From: Azotosporobacter soli
GTDB taxonomy: Bacteria > Bacillota > Negativicutes > SG130
Reading direction: 5' to 3'
Assembly (NCBI RefSeq): GCF_030542965.1
Contig: NZ_JAUAOA010000002.1
Location: 248,001 to 312,000, forward strand
Length of the DNA: 64,000 nucleotides
In this document: positions 42,545 to 51,682 of the stretch, piece after piece
How the letters are laid out: the number at the start of each line of letters is the position of its first letter
Position numbering within the stretch: position 1 is the first letter of the stretch
Made by a program: the position numbers and the translations under genes
Notes under the pieces: generated by a model
The model's database searches: none
Told to the model about the DNA's origin: nothing
Seen by the model: the letters and a program-made list of their open reading frames with translations, nothing else

Positions 42545-43972
42545 CTAAAATTGAAAGTATAAGAATTCTGAAACTGTATTCATCTTTAGCAGGCACATTA
42601 TTAAAGTAATCACCATCAATGTCGCTAACCTCAGTCTTGGCTGTTGTTTTTGAACGATCGTTTGTACACTAGGTGCTTTTAACACAACCCAAATAAGTAC
42701 GGCAATCACACTTAGTTGAACTAATAAATTATCTACTTGCAACGGCTTAAAAGATATCCCGCTCCCGATTTTTACAGCATACTCATTGGGCAAATATAAA
42801 CCATTTCCGCCAAACATTGCATTGATATATATCATCCCAACAGTTGCATCTGCAGCTCGAAAAAAAACCCAAGCAATAGTAACTGCAATAAAAGTTATAC
42901 CCCAAGACACCACCCCTGGAATTTCCATATTTGTTTTTCGCCATATATGATTAGTTACTAAATATACCCCATGCAAAGCCCCCCATATAATAAAGTTCCA
43001 GCCTGCTCCGTGCCAAAATCCTCCTAAAAGCATTGTCAAAAAGAGGTTTCGTATTTTCACAAATTCACCTCTACGATTCCCCCCTATTGGGATATAAAGG
43101 TAGTTCTTGAGAAATTCTGATAACGTAATATGCCATCTTCGCCAAAAATCAATAATCGAGCGCGCCTTATATGGTGAACTAAAATTTATAGGTAAATAAA
43201 TATTTAACATAAGACCAAGTCCAATTGCCATCTCCGAATATCCCGAAAAGTCAAAGTATATTTGCATCGTATATGCCAGCGCACCCAACCATGCATCAAT
43301 AATAGTCAAACTTTCCACATTATCAAATGCCATTTTCACCCATGGCGACAGCGAATCTGCAATATACACTTTTTTAAAAAGACCCACCACAAAAAAAATA
43401 ATCCCCTTCGCCATATTTTCGTACGAAAATCTCGTTTCACCAATTTTGTTAAGTTGTGGGATTATGTCTTTATGATACAAAATTGGACCTGCAATTAAGT
43501 GTGGAAAAAATGTAACAAATAGCATGTACGTTTTTAGACTATATCCTTTTGTTTCACCTCTAAATGCATCAACTAAAAATGCAATTTGTGTAAATGTAAA
43601 AAAAGATATTCCAAGCGGCAATACAACTTCTGGTACCGGCATCGAGGTTTCACATAAACTATTAAAAGAAATCAAGAAAAATTTAATGTATTTATAATAT
43701 CCTAATAATAAAAGATCAATTGAGATACCCACTAGCAACACATTTTTATTTTTCGTACGCGATAAGATTTCTCCTATTTTATAATTAAACAGGATTGATA
43801 GTAATAGTAAAATCAAGTATTTCGTGTCCCAATATGCATAAAAAGCTAATGATACAATGATCAAAAATATAACCGGTTTATTGCAACTAGTATTCGATTT
43901 ACTTAAACACCAAAACACACTTAAAACAACAGGTAAAAAAACAAATATAAATAAATATGAATTGAATAACAT
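42545..43972 (-). CDS. MBOAT family O-acyltransferase (AlgI/DltB-like)
   Basis: 475 residues, about ten membrane segments (for instance LLLLSILFNYKIGEILSR and LPLGISFFTFTQIAFLVDAF). Contains the MBOAT active-site His in MLLGGFWHGAGWNFIIWGAL and the preceding RSIIDFWRRWHITLSEFLKN. Moves an acyl group (usually acetyl) across the membrane to an outer glycan with the adjacent SGNH protein. SD GGAGGAAAT. Confidence 0.93.
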   Translation of the reverse strand: MLFNSYLFIFVFLPVVLSVFWCLSKSNTSCNKPVIFLIIVSLAFYAYWDTKYLILLLLSILFNYKIGEILSRTKNKNVLLVGISIDLLLLGYYKYIKFFLISFNSLCETSMPVPEVVLPLGISFFTFTQIAFLVDAFRGETKGYSLKTYMLFVTFFPHLIAGPILYHKDIIPQLNKIGETRFSYENMAKGIIFFVVGLFKKVYIADSLSPWVKMAFDNVESLTIIDAWLGALAYTMQIYFDFSGYSEMAIGLGLMLNIYLPINFSSPYKARSIIDFWRRWHITLSEFLKNYLYIPIGGNRRGEFVKIRNLFLTMLLGGFWHGAGWNFIIWGALHGVYLVTNHIWRKTNMEIPGVVSWGITFIAVTIAWVFFRAADATVGMIYINAMFGGNGLYLPNEYAVKIGSGISFKPLQVDNLLVQLSVIAVLIWVVLKAPSVQTIVQKQQPRLRLATLMVITLIMCLLKMNTVSEFLYFQF

Positions 43973-44002
43973 ATTTCCTCCGACTGGTCAATTATTTATT
44001 AG

Positions 44003-44040
44003 AACCAATTGTAAAATGAAGTTGAATACCTAGAAAAAAT
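44003..44040. repeat. Putative IS end, copy 1 (IS30-like)
   Basis: AACCAATTGTAAAATGAAGT and the next 16 bases are about 75 percent identical to 45669-45706. Both resemble ends of IS30-family elements, which often carry GTT-CAA-x-TT-x-AA-TTACAATT-type termini; the family call is from memory of such ends. No transposase gene is nearby. Confidence 0.4.
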
Positions 44041-44187
44041 CAATAGTGAAACTATCAACAAAACCATGCACCTAAAAAAGAACAAGATTGAAACTAGGCA
44101 ACCTTACTTTGAATTAGCGCACGTTTTTTTAAGAGTCGGCCTATTTTTTTCAAACGGAATTTCATAGTTAAACGAACGCAAAACCGA

Positions 44188-44359
44188 TTAAAATCTTTTC
44201 CCCGTAACAATAATATTTAACGACAACAGTATGAGTGCTATCCAAAGCGTACTGCGTGAAATACTGTTCCATGCCACCTTAAGTATCCAATGTTCCAACT
44301 ACACATATCGTTGCTGCAATTGTAATTGCAATCTGCAAAATAACCTTACTCCAACGCAT
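44188..44359 (-). pseudogene. Possible frameshifted small two-helix membrane protein
   Basis: From ATG 44359 (SD GGAGGAAAAGTG) 26 residues are read (RWSKVILQIAITIAATICV then VGTLDT and stop at 44279). After a shift of one base, a second hydrophobic stretch, WNSISRSTLWIALILLSLNI, ends at 44188. Together they would form one two-segment protein of about 56 residues. Either a small intact 26-residue peptide or a recent frameshift. The rest of the gap 43973-44416 holds an IS-like end (44003-44040) and no other gene. Confidence 0.35.
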
Positions 44360-44409
44360 CACTTTTCCTCCAAATACAATCTAGCTAACGGATTGATTAA
44401 GTTTAACTG

Positions 44410-44434
44410 TCAGCTGTCAGCTGTCAGCTGTCAA
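44410..44434. repeat. Heptamer tandem repeat (TCAGCTG), 3.5 copies, at end of a GT4 gene
   Basis: GTCAGCT units overlap the last codons (ending QLTADS) and the stop of the glycosyltransferase gene. A heptamer again, but a different sequence from the GGCTCGT repeats. Confidence 0.8.
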
Positions 44435-45565
44435 TTGATCATGTAATAATGCATACTGTTCTGCAATCTGTGCCATGGTAAATAGCGATTCGATTCGCCA
44501 TCTCGCTGCTTTCCCCATTTCAGCTTTGAGTAAAGGATCCATTTCATACACTTTCTTCATCATTTCACTCAGCGCATTTGAATTTTCACGTTCAACAATA
44601 TAGCCGGCTTGACCAATGATATTTGCAGCATCTCCGACACTAGTAGATATACAAATACATTCACAAGCCATCGCTTCACCAATAACCATTGGAAAAGCTT
44701 CACTCTTTGAGGCCACAACAAGACTATCAATCATTGAATATAGGTTTCTCATTTCGCTTGCCTCGATTTTCCCCAGTAAAAGAACCTTCTCTACTAAATC
44801 ATTTTCTCTAATAAGCTCCATTAATTCTTTATTATTCATATCTATGTCTTTTCCCGCCATTACACAGCAAAAGTCCACTTTACTCTTTTTCAACTGCATT
44901 GCAGCTTGGATAAAATTTTTATGCCCTTTGATCGGATCATATCGACCGATTAACGCAAAAACCATCGTTTTATTGTCAATTGAATATCTTTGTCTCAATT
45001 TTTGTCGGCCATCTTGATCCAAATAAAATTTTTCTGTATCAAAACCGTTTGGTATGTATCGAAAATTCACTCTATAACCTATTTTTTGGTGTGTCGAAAT
45101 CGCAGCCTCTGCACAAATAACTATTTGATCCGGAATATACGGAGATAAAAGAGCACAGAGTTTTACCATCCATTTCGTTGTCCATCGTGCTTTTTTATCC
45201 AAAAACATATTGTGTATTCCCCATAAAATGGGTGCCTTGCCATATATTTTCCCTGCCAATCCACCAAAGAAATCAGCATGATACAACCAAGTCTGTATCA
45301 ACTGCGGTTTAAAAGCATTCATGATTCGAAGCAATTGGATTACACACCAAATTCCCGCAAATGGATTTCGTTCTACTCCTAGGTAGGTCACTTGAATCCC
45401 CTGTTTCTCCAGCAAATCTCCAACTGGCCCTCTCCCAGTCAGCGAAATTACATGACAACTAAACTTTTTCTGATAACCCTCTTCTTGCAGCAGATTGTTT
45501 AGCATCATTTCCGCTCCGCCAATTTGAAGACTTGAAATAATATGAAGAATTCTTTTTTTTCCCAT
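44417..45565 (-). CDS. GT4-type glycosyltransferase
   Basis: 382 residues. GT-B fold: N-terminal RILHIISSLQIGGAEMMLNN; C-terminal MVFALIGRYDPIKGHKNFIQ (EX7E-adjacent donor site) and ASKSEAFPMVIGEAMACECI, with the family's E-x7-E seen in EAFPMVIGE. Retaining sugar transferase for the surface glycan. The C-terminus runs into a heptamer repeat, which may extend or vary the end of the protein. Confidence 0.9.
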   Translation of the reverse strand: MGKKRILHIISSLQIGGAEMMLNNLLQEEGYQKKFSCHVISLTGRGPVGDLLEKQGIQVTYLGVERNPFAGIWCVIQLLRIMNAFKPQLIQTWLYHADFFGGLAGKIYGKAPILWGIHNMFLDKKARWTTKWMVKLCALLSPYIPDQIVICAEAAISTHQKIGYRVNFRYIPNGFDTEKFYLDQDGRQKLRQRYSIDNKTMVFALIGRYDPIKGHKNFIQAAMQLKKSKVDFCCVMAGKDIDMNNKELMELIRENDLVEKVLLLGKIEASEMRNLYSMIDSLVVASKSEAFPMVIGEAMACECICISTSVGDAANIIGQAGYIVERENSNALSEMMKKVYEMDPLLKAEMGKAARWRIESLFTMAQIAEQYALLHDQLTADS

Positions 45566-45668
45566 CCTTCGACCTGCCTCTATCCTTTTTTATACATTGC
45601 TTAACCATACAATAGGACGGCTAAACAACAGCTACCGCAATTACTTCGTTTTATACAAAAATACTCCT

Positions 45669-45706
45669 AACCGATTGTAATATAAAGTTGAACACTTGAA
45701 AAAAGC
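45669..45706. repeat. Putative IS end, copy 2
   Basis: AACCGATTGTAATATAAAGT and the next bases resemble 44003-44040 in the same orientation. It lies in the 536-base gap 45566-46101. The remaining part of the gap has no long open frame; on the minus strand short, broken coding-like stretches (such as GVWISMGQIKCDPWISCW near 45890) suggest gene decay but match nothing I know. Confidence 0.4.
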
Positions 45707-46101
45707 CTATCATGACTTTTTCTCACTTGGGTAGAGTGGCGTTCTCACACCACCATCACCAAAGAGGGTTCATCCTTTGTACACATGGTGATAGAACAAG
45801 TCCGAAAGCATGGTTGGTCGTTTTTTATTAATTTATACTAACGCCAACAAGATATCCATGGATCACACTTAATTTGGCCCATCGATATCCAAACTCCTCA
45901 AAAGGTATGGAAATATTTTTGCTGGATATTACACGTTTAGATGGGTTTGCTTACGAACACATGAATTCCCCTTTTTTGCTATATCAGTGAGTCCAATCGC
46001 GGTTGTACTCTTAGTTAATAAGCAAATTGCAGCATCATTTCAGCGTCGCCACGGAAAGGCCTGTTATCACATAAACAATTAATTCTATACTTTCTTACAA
46101 T

Positions 46102-47004
46102 TCACTGTTCCCTTTGTAACATACACTTCACTGCATTGTATATTTTCCCCATCACTACAATTGGTTTCCCGATTAAGTGGTAGCGAATTTTCTTGCTTTT
46201 ATACAGCCAATATATTTTATTGGTATTTACGACAGTCACGGCTGAAGCTGAAGTCATTGATTTTTTTGCCACACAATAAATAACTGATTTATACTTCTTA
46301 GTGCTTAAAATCTTAAATCCAGCCACTTCCAACAACACTTCCAACGACTCCTTGCAAGGATATGAAGAGTGAGCAATACCTGGCATTTCATTGTTTCGGC
46401 TGTCTAAAAAATTGGCTATAGCAATGCAAATGACCCCCTCATCATTTAGCTTAGCCTGCAGTTTTTTCAATATGCTCTTTATATCAGTAAAAAAGTATAT
46501 TGAATATATCAGGAATATTGCATCAAAACTTTTATCGAGTTCTATATCTTCCACTTGTCCAATAGCACTCTCAATGCCAAGCATTTGATGATAGGATTTT
46601 GTCGATGCATCCGTTTCAATGCCAAATACATTGTGTCCATTATTCTTTAACATATGTAACAGGTTCCCATAGCCGCACCCGATGTCTAGGATTGCTTTTT
46701 TGTTTGCCACAAACGGATAAAAATACTCCATAATCTGGCCTGCACTTTTATCCAGCTTTTGCATATGTCTCTGCATATCAAAGTCATTTTTTTGATATTC
46801 ATCACGCGCAATATCCCACGCTTGCTTTATAACCGCTTGAGGTGTAATTGGAGATGGAAACAACGTTCCACATGTTTTACAAAGCAACCATTGCTGTACT
46901 TTTGCATGATTCCACAGCGCCTGCTGCTGCTTTTCAATCTTATTTTCCCAAACAATCCAATTTTCGTCCATTTCACATGTAATGCATTTAGCCAAACTAT
47001 TCAC
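46102..47004 (-). CDS. Class I SAM-dependent methyltransferase with cysteine-pair N-terminus
   Basis: 300 residues. Two N-terminal Cys pairs (CITCEM, CKTCGTLF), then SAM motif KAILDIGCGYGNLLHMLKNN and GIETDASTKSYH. The C-terminal 60 residues (KSMTSASAVTVVNTNKIYWL) are basic. Similar layout to the other zinc-ribbon methyltransferases here. Likely modifies a sugar of the surface glycan. SD GAGAGGGAAG. Confidence 0.82.
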   Translation of the reverse strand: MNSLAKCITCEMDENWIVWENKIEKQQQALWNHAKVQQWLLCKTCGTLFPSPITPQAVIKQAWDIARDEYQKNDFDMQRHMQKLDKSAGQIMEYFYPFVANKKAILDIGCGYGNLLHMLKNNGHNVFGIETDASTKSYHQMLGIESAIGQVEDIELDKSFDAIFLIYSIYFFTDIKSILKKLQAKLNDEGVICIAIANFLDSRNNEMPGIAHSSYPCKESLEVLLEVAGFKILSTKKYKSVIYCVAKKSMTSASAVTVVNTNKIYWLYKSKKIRYHLIGKPIVVMGKIYNAVKCMLQREQ

Positions 47005-47013
47005 TCTTCCCTC

Positions 47014-48432
47014 TCATATTTTACCAATATGATCTATCAACGACTCCATAAAAACCTTCACATTCTTTTTCGACAGTGTTACATTACTATATACGCTATC
47101 ATCACCTGGGGCATAAAGAATAAAAGGATTTGTGCAACTGTATATTTTTGCAATTGATTCTACTCGCTTTTCAAACGGTATTTTCTGATTCAATTTATCT
47201 TCTATTGTATTCTTCAATTCAGTAAAATTCAGTGAAGTCTTGCCATCTAAAAACTCCGAGAAAAATGTATCACCGAAAAGAATTGCCTCTCGCCCCAATA
47301 AAAATGCTTCAAACGCAGCTGTTCCAGTTACAGATATAGTAAGCGCAGCCTTACTAATAATCTCCCTTGAGTTTGTCTTATAATATGCAACCCGCACCCC
47401 AGCGCGCTTTCGTATTTTATTAATTAAACTATTGCCTCGTATCAATATACAACTTGGGTGTTCCTTAACAATTAAAGTGTATTCACTTGGCATACTCATC
47501 CTTATCGCATCAATAACCCTCAATTGATCTACATAATACGGAGCTGGCGTATTTATAGAAGATTCCGGTGTGTATTGCAGTGGATAATATATGAATTTTG
47601 TGGGAAACTCTTCGATTGTTTTATAATCATATATACTTTTATTATATTGTGTCCTACTAGCCCATATAAGATTTCTTATTAAAGGTAAATTGTTTAAAAT
47701 CCGGTATCTAACTCCATCAATTGACTGATAAGAACGTTCTACATAAAGTTGCTGAAAGTATCGTGCCATTCGCTTATATAATGGGGTCTTAAAAACCGAT
47801 GCCTTTTTTCCGCTGCAATTTTGCAAACTCTCTGGATAAATACTCGGTGGTTGATGCTGCTTTTCAAATTGTTCTAGAAATAATTTTGCTCTTTCAAGCT
47901 GGCGTTGCTCCGCTACAGCATAGTGTGGTAATGGTTCGGTAACCTCATGAGAAAAATAAGATTCACCAATATTTCTAGCATTACACGGAAATATGCTTAC
48001 CACTCCCATTTCTTTAGCCAAAGAATTCAAAATCATTCCTTCATGCGATTCCACATGTGGAAAAATCAAATAGTCAGGTCGACTCTGTTGCAAGAATTTT
48101 TTATAAACTAAATATGTGCTAATCGCATTTTTTTCTTGTTCAATACTTGATTTCCCTTTTATAGTTTTCTTATCACTTTCAATATCACGATAAATATTTC
48201 CAGAATACGTAACCAATACCTCTTTATCTAATAGTAGGTCATATGTTTTCTTAAATTCATCATGTAAGTAATATACATTTTCATCACCAAGTAAGTTTTT
48301 AAATTGTTTCAAATAATTAGAAGTCGGGAATATAATTGCCCACTCAATTTCGGGATACACTTGTTTGGCATATTTTATCAATTCATAAAAAAATATCGGG
48401 AATGATCCAAAGCCATGAATTGCAATTTTCAT
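47014..48432 (-). CDS. Capsule polysaccharide biosynthesis-type protein
   Basis: 472 residues. The C-terminal half has FIYYPLQYTPESSINTPAPY, LIVKEHPSCILIRGNSL and ISKAALTISVTGTAAFEAFL, the pattern of capsule_synth (KpsS/KpsC-like, CMP-Kdo or related transferases). The N-terminal half is probably the acceptor domain. It may be a glycosyltransferase for a keto-sugar, which would fit nonulosonic acid chemistry in this island. The exact activity is inferred. Confidence 0.75.
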   Translation of the reverse strand: MKIAIHGFGSFPIFFYELIKYAKQVYPEIEWAIIFPTSNYLKQFKNLLGDENVYYLHDEFKKTYDLLLDKEVLVTYSGNIYRDIESDKKTIKGKSSIEQEKNAISTYLVYKKFLQQSRPDYLIFPHVESHEGMILNSLAKEMGVVSIFPCNARNIGESYFSHEVTEPLPHYAVAEQRQLERAKLFLEQFEKQHQPPSIYPESLQNCSGKKASVFKTPLYKRMARYFQQLYVERSYQSIDGVRYRILNNLPLIRNLIWASRTQYNKSIYDYKTIEEFPTKFIYYPLQYTPESSINTPAPYYVDQLRVIDAIRMSMPSEYTLIVKEHPSCILIRGNSLINKIRKRAGVRVAYYKTNSREIISKAALTISVTGTAAFEAFLLGREAILFGDTFFSEFLDGKTSLNFTELKNTIEDKLNQKIPFEKRVESIAKIYSCTNPFILYAPGDDSVYSNVTLSKKNVKVFMESLIDHIGKI

Positions 48433-48451
48433 TTCACTCTACCCTCTTTAA

Positions 48452-49609
48452 TTACAGTTTTGAAAAATATTCAAAGTTCAGTTCCGCTTTTTCTTTCAAT
48501 TTAGTCGTTATTTGAGGATCAATTTTCATTTTTTCATAGTTTTTTATCGCAGTCATTAAAAAATCAACCGATAGATTTCCAATATTACACTGAGGCATAT
48601 CATATATCTCACATAAATCAGATAATTTATTATCATGAACCAAACCTACAAACGGTATTTCAAACAACGCTGCCATGACTAAACTATGAAAGCGCATACC
48701 AATAATCATATCTAATTCCGCATAAGTAGAATTTATCGCTTCTGCTTTTTCTATAATTGGTATTACAACACCCGTTTTCTTAGACACTGCTTTGTTAATG
48801 CAATTCATCACATCAAAATCGCTTACTTTATAACTATTTCCCTCACAATTCATAATATGAAACGGTAACAATCGTACTTCCCATTCTTCATTTTTTTCTT
48901 GCCACAAACGTTCCAAAAAATCTGTCATTATCGATTTGATATGCTCATTTAATGGACCGTCTCCTTTATCTACTATTGTGATCCCTATTATTTTTCGCCT
49001 TCTTGTCGTTACCGCTTTTTTGCAATTTATATCTAATGAATAAGCTAGGTCAGCAGTAGTCTTAATTTTGTCTATCGCTCCGCCGTTTGCCCGACTTGCA
49101 ATAAGCGCTGCCGCTTTATCACGAACACAGAAACTATCACTTAATCGAATAATAGCTTGCAACATTAAATAGCTACTTCTGTATTGAAGTGCCGAAACCC
49201 CTAATCCCAGTACAATAATTTTCTTTCCCATCATTTTAGCAATTAGACAAAACAGCACCAATAACAGCAGCGACATTTGTGATGGTTTATCATGAACCAA
49301 AGTTCCACCACCAATTACCAATGCATCTGCTTGATGGCACAGTCTAGCATATTGGGATAGATATTCAAAACCTCGCAAAACTTTTCCTTTGGATGCATCA
49401 CTAATTATTCGGTCTATCTTTGAATATACCACATTGTATTTCACATCAAAAGCTGGCCCTTCATCCAAGCTTCGTACAATAAAGCTTGCCTCCGGAACAC
49501 ATTTCTTTATTCCAAGTATTAACGCTTGCAAAAGCAAATCATCACCAAAATTGTGAAATCCATAATATCCGTATAAAAAAAATCTTCTGTACGAATTTTG
49601 TTTCCTCAA
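48452..49609 (-). CDS. Polysaccharide pyruvyl transferase family protein
   Basis: 385 residues from TTG 49609 (SD AAGGAG). Has FLYGYYGFHNFGDDLLLQAL near the start, VIGGGTLVHDKPSQMSLLL, and MRFHSLVMAALFEIPFVGLV: the CsaB/pyruvyl transferase pattern. Adds ketal pyruvate from PEP to a sugar of a surface polymer. In Bacillus CsaB pyruvylates wall polymers that anchor SLH proteins; a similar use here is possible. Confidence 0.88.
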   Translation of the reverse strand: MRKQNSYRRFFLYGYYGFHNFGDDLLLQALILGIKKCVPEASFIVRSLDEGPAFDVKYNVVYSKIDRIISDASKGKVLRGFEYLSQYARLCHQADALVIGGGTLVHDKPSQMSLLLLVLFCLIAKMMGKKIIVLGLGVSALQYRSSYLMLQAIIRLSDSFCVRDKAAALIASRANGGAIDKIKTTADLAYSLDINCKKAVTTRRRKIIGITIVDKGDGPLNEHIKSIMTDFLERLWQEKNEEWEVRLLPFHIMNCEGNSYKVSDFDVMNCINKAVSKKTGVVIPIIEKAEAINSTYAELDMIIGMRFHSLVMAALFEIPFVGLVHDNKLSDLCEIYDMPQCNIGNLSVDFLMTAIKNYEKMKIDPQITTKLKEKAELNFEYFSKL

Positions 49610-49699
49610 GGTTACCGCTCCTTATTTTTGCCTACTTTTCATTATGGATATCTGTCACTTTTTTCAAAACGGTAGCGCTATGATACTTCTTTAAAAATA

Positions 49700-50392
49700 T
49701 TATTTTTCTGCAGAAATACTCAAATACTCAATCTGCTGAGTCATTCCCCTATAACTTCTAGTATCTACCTCAATCGAAACATTGACAAAGCCTTCATTGT
49801 CCAACATTTCTTTCGCTTTAATCGGCGTCAAAAAGCATGTTCTTCCCGCATTATTAAGAGGAACCTCCTTATTAATCGCATTGTCTATGGTATATGCATC
49901 AATGTATGTTCCCCCACCATTTAAAAAAGTAACGCTGCGTGCCCCTAAATGATATTGAAACAACCTCCCCCCTTTTTTCAGACAACGATATATCTCACTA
50001 TACGCCTTACTATGTTCCATAATATTTAGATGTTGCATTGACACAACATCAATAATCAAATCAAAAAACTGATCCGGAAACTCTATTGCAGTCATATCCC
50101 CTCTAAAAAGTTGAGCGGCTACTCCCCAATCTGCCATTACTTTATGACAATATTTCAAGCCGGTAGGTGCAATATCAATCCCATATGAATCAAATCCTTC
50201 TTTAGAGAGCATCCATAAATTTGCCCCACTGCCACAGCCGATTTCCAAAACCTTTAATTTATTTCGCTGCTCATGCGACATTGAAAAATAATTACTACCA
50301 ATAAAACGCATTAACGCTTCGTTAGGGTAACGTCTTTGCGACGCAATCCCACCTTGTTGATAAAATTCTTCAAAAATTGTACTCATCAACAT
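49700..50392 (-). CDS. Class I SAM-dependent methyltransferase
   Basis: 230 residues. KLKVLEIGCGSGANLWMLSK, YGIDIAPTGLKYCHKVM and a C-terminal IEVDTRSYRGMTQQIEYLSI. Shares overall layout with the methyltransferase at 63077-63760 (YPNEALMRF here, WPSETLVRL there), so both probably act on related sugars. SD GGGAG. Confidence 0.85.
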   Translation of the reverse strand: MLMSTIFEEFYQQGGIASQRRYPNEALMRFIGSNYFSMSHEQRNKLKVLEIGCGSGANLWMLSKEGFDSYGIDIAPTGLKYCHKVMADWGVAAQLFRGDMTAIEFPDQFFDLIIDVVSMQHLNIMEHSKAYSEIYRCLKKGGRLFQYHLGARSVTFLNGGGTYIDAYTIDNAINKEVPLNNAGRTCFLTPIKAKEMLDNEGFVNVSIEVDTRSYRGMTQQIEYLSISAEK

Positions 50393-50420
50393 TCAGCTCC
50401 CACTCTTGTTATTACTCGCA

Positions 50421-51656
50421 TTAGTCTCCACACAAACCCGTAAATAGCTGGTCAAATTTACAGCTATTGTTTCTTATATCATACAGTTTTCGTACCTCGC
50501 TCCGATTAACGCTAATTTCTTTACCGCTATTAACGATTACCCGTTCAATCATTTTAGCAATCCCCTCTACATCAAAAGGATCTATCACGGTACCACCTAA
50601 GTCTCTAATTAACTTTTCAGATGTCCCTTGCGGCGTAATGCCAAAAAGGTCAACCCCGGCTCCGACATAATCAATCAATTTACTCGGCAGAAAAACACTT
50701 TTTTCCGCTGGGGCATCAATCACTAACAGAACATCTGCCTCTTGCATTTTTTGCAATGATTCCTGATACCCTACTGCCTTTTTCACTTCTACCAATCCTT
50801 TCGGCAATGCCTGGTAGGCTGGCGAAATCAGCATTCGGCGCGGAATACCGCCAATCAGTTCAACTCGAATGTTTTCTAGAATGGCAGCATTTCGGCGTTG
50901 CAGAATCGCCAGCGCTTTAAATAGCGGTTCCGGCGTTCTGTGTCCATAAAAATTTCCTACATGTCGAAATAAGATTGCTTTTTCGGAGTTATTATATTTT
51001 TGCGACTCATATAGGTTTGTATCATAAGAATGCGCCAAAACAACTGCTTTATCGGCATTTATATGCAGGTATTTCTGCATAACCAGTTGTTTCGTTTCCA
51101 ATGACGTAAAAATCACTTTTTCAGCCTTATTAATAACTTCCTCCTCCATTCGACGATTAAATTTTCGACATAGAAAATCATTACGTCGAAACGGATTATC
51201 CACCCACGGATCACTAAAATGCGCAACCCACGGAACATCCGGGAAGAGCTCCTTGAACTTCAAACCTATTAAGTGGTCAGACATCGGATTTCCGAACGTA
51301 ACGATTGCATCTACCCTCGCATCGCTGCTTTCTATATATTTTTGAACTGCATGCATCGCTTTAGGAATCCACCACTTATATGGATCCGGCCTTTCTGAAT
51401 AGGGAGTAAAAATTTTGGTCGCAATATTATGAATAATACCAGGCAGTCTGTATTTATAGGGCACAGTGATATGTAGCCCCATCTTCTCATGAAAATCTGC
51501 GTACAAACCGCCATCTTCTTTTTCCCTGTCATCATGCCCTGATACAGCAATAATCCTATGCTTGGAATGATATAAAAGACGACCGATTTGGATTGACTGC
51601 GCACTTAAGACCGGCGGCAAAAAATAAGATATAGCCAATATCGTAAATTGTCTCAC
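50421..51656 (-). CDS. Glycosyltransferase (GT4-like)
   Basis: 411 residues from GTG 51656 (SD AGAGGTGA); a GTG at 51683 would overlap the ABC transporter end. N-terminus QFTILAISYFLPPVLSAQSI. Middle has WVAHFSDPWVDNPFRRNDFL, typical of exopolysaccharide glycosyltransferases, and ILFRHVGNFYGHRTPEPLFK as the donor-binding start. C-terminal KLIDYVGAGVDLFGITPQGT. Confidence 0.85.
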   Translation of the reverse strand: MRQFTILAISYFLPPVLSAQSIQIGRLLYHSKHRIIAVSGHDDREKEDGGLYADFHEKMGLHITVPYKYRLPGIIHNIATKIFTPYSERPDPYKWWIPKAMHAVQKYIESSDARVDAIVTFGNPMSDHLIGLKFKELFPDVPWVAHFSDPWVDNPFRRNDFLCRKFNRRMEEEVINKAEKVIFTSLETKQLVMQKYLHINADKAVVLAHSYDTNLYESQKYNNSEKAILFRHVGNFYGHRTPEPLFKALAILQRRNAAILENIRVELIGGIPRRMLISPAYQALPKGLVEVKKAVGYQESLQKMQEADVLLVIDAPAEKSVFLPSKLIDYVGAGVDLFGITPQGTSEKLIRDLGGTVIDPFDVEGIAKMIERVIVNSGKEISVNRSEVRKLYDIRNNSCKFDQLFTGLCGD

Positions 51657-51682
51657 GCTTTCACCTCTCTTGAGTATACTCA

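Noticed and set aside
45720-46080. Group II intron or transposase remnant
   Set aside because: Short coding-like scraps on the minus strand could not be matched to any family by eye.
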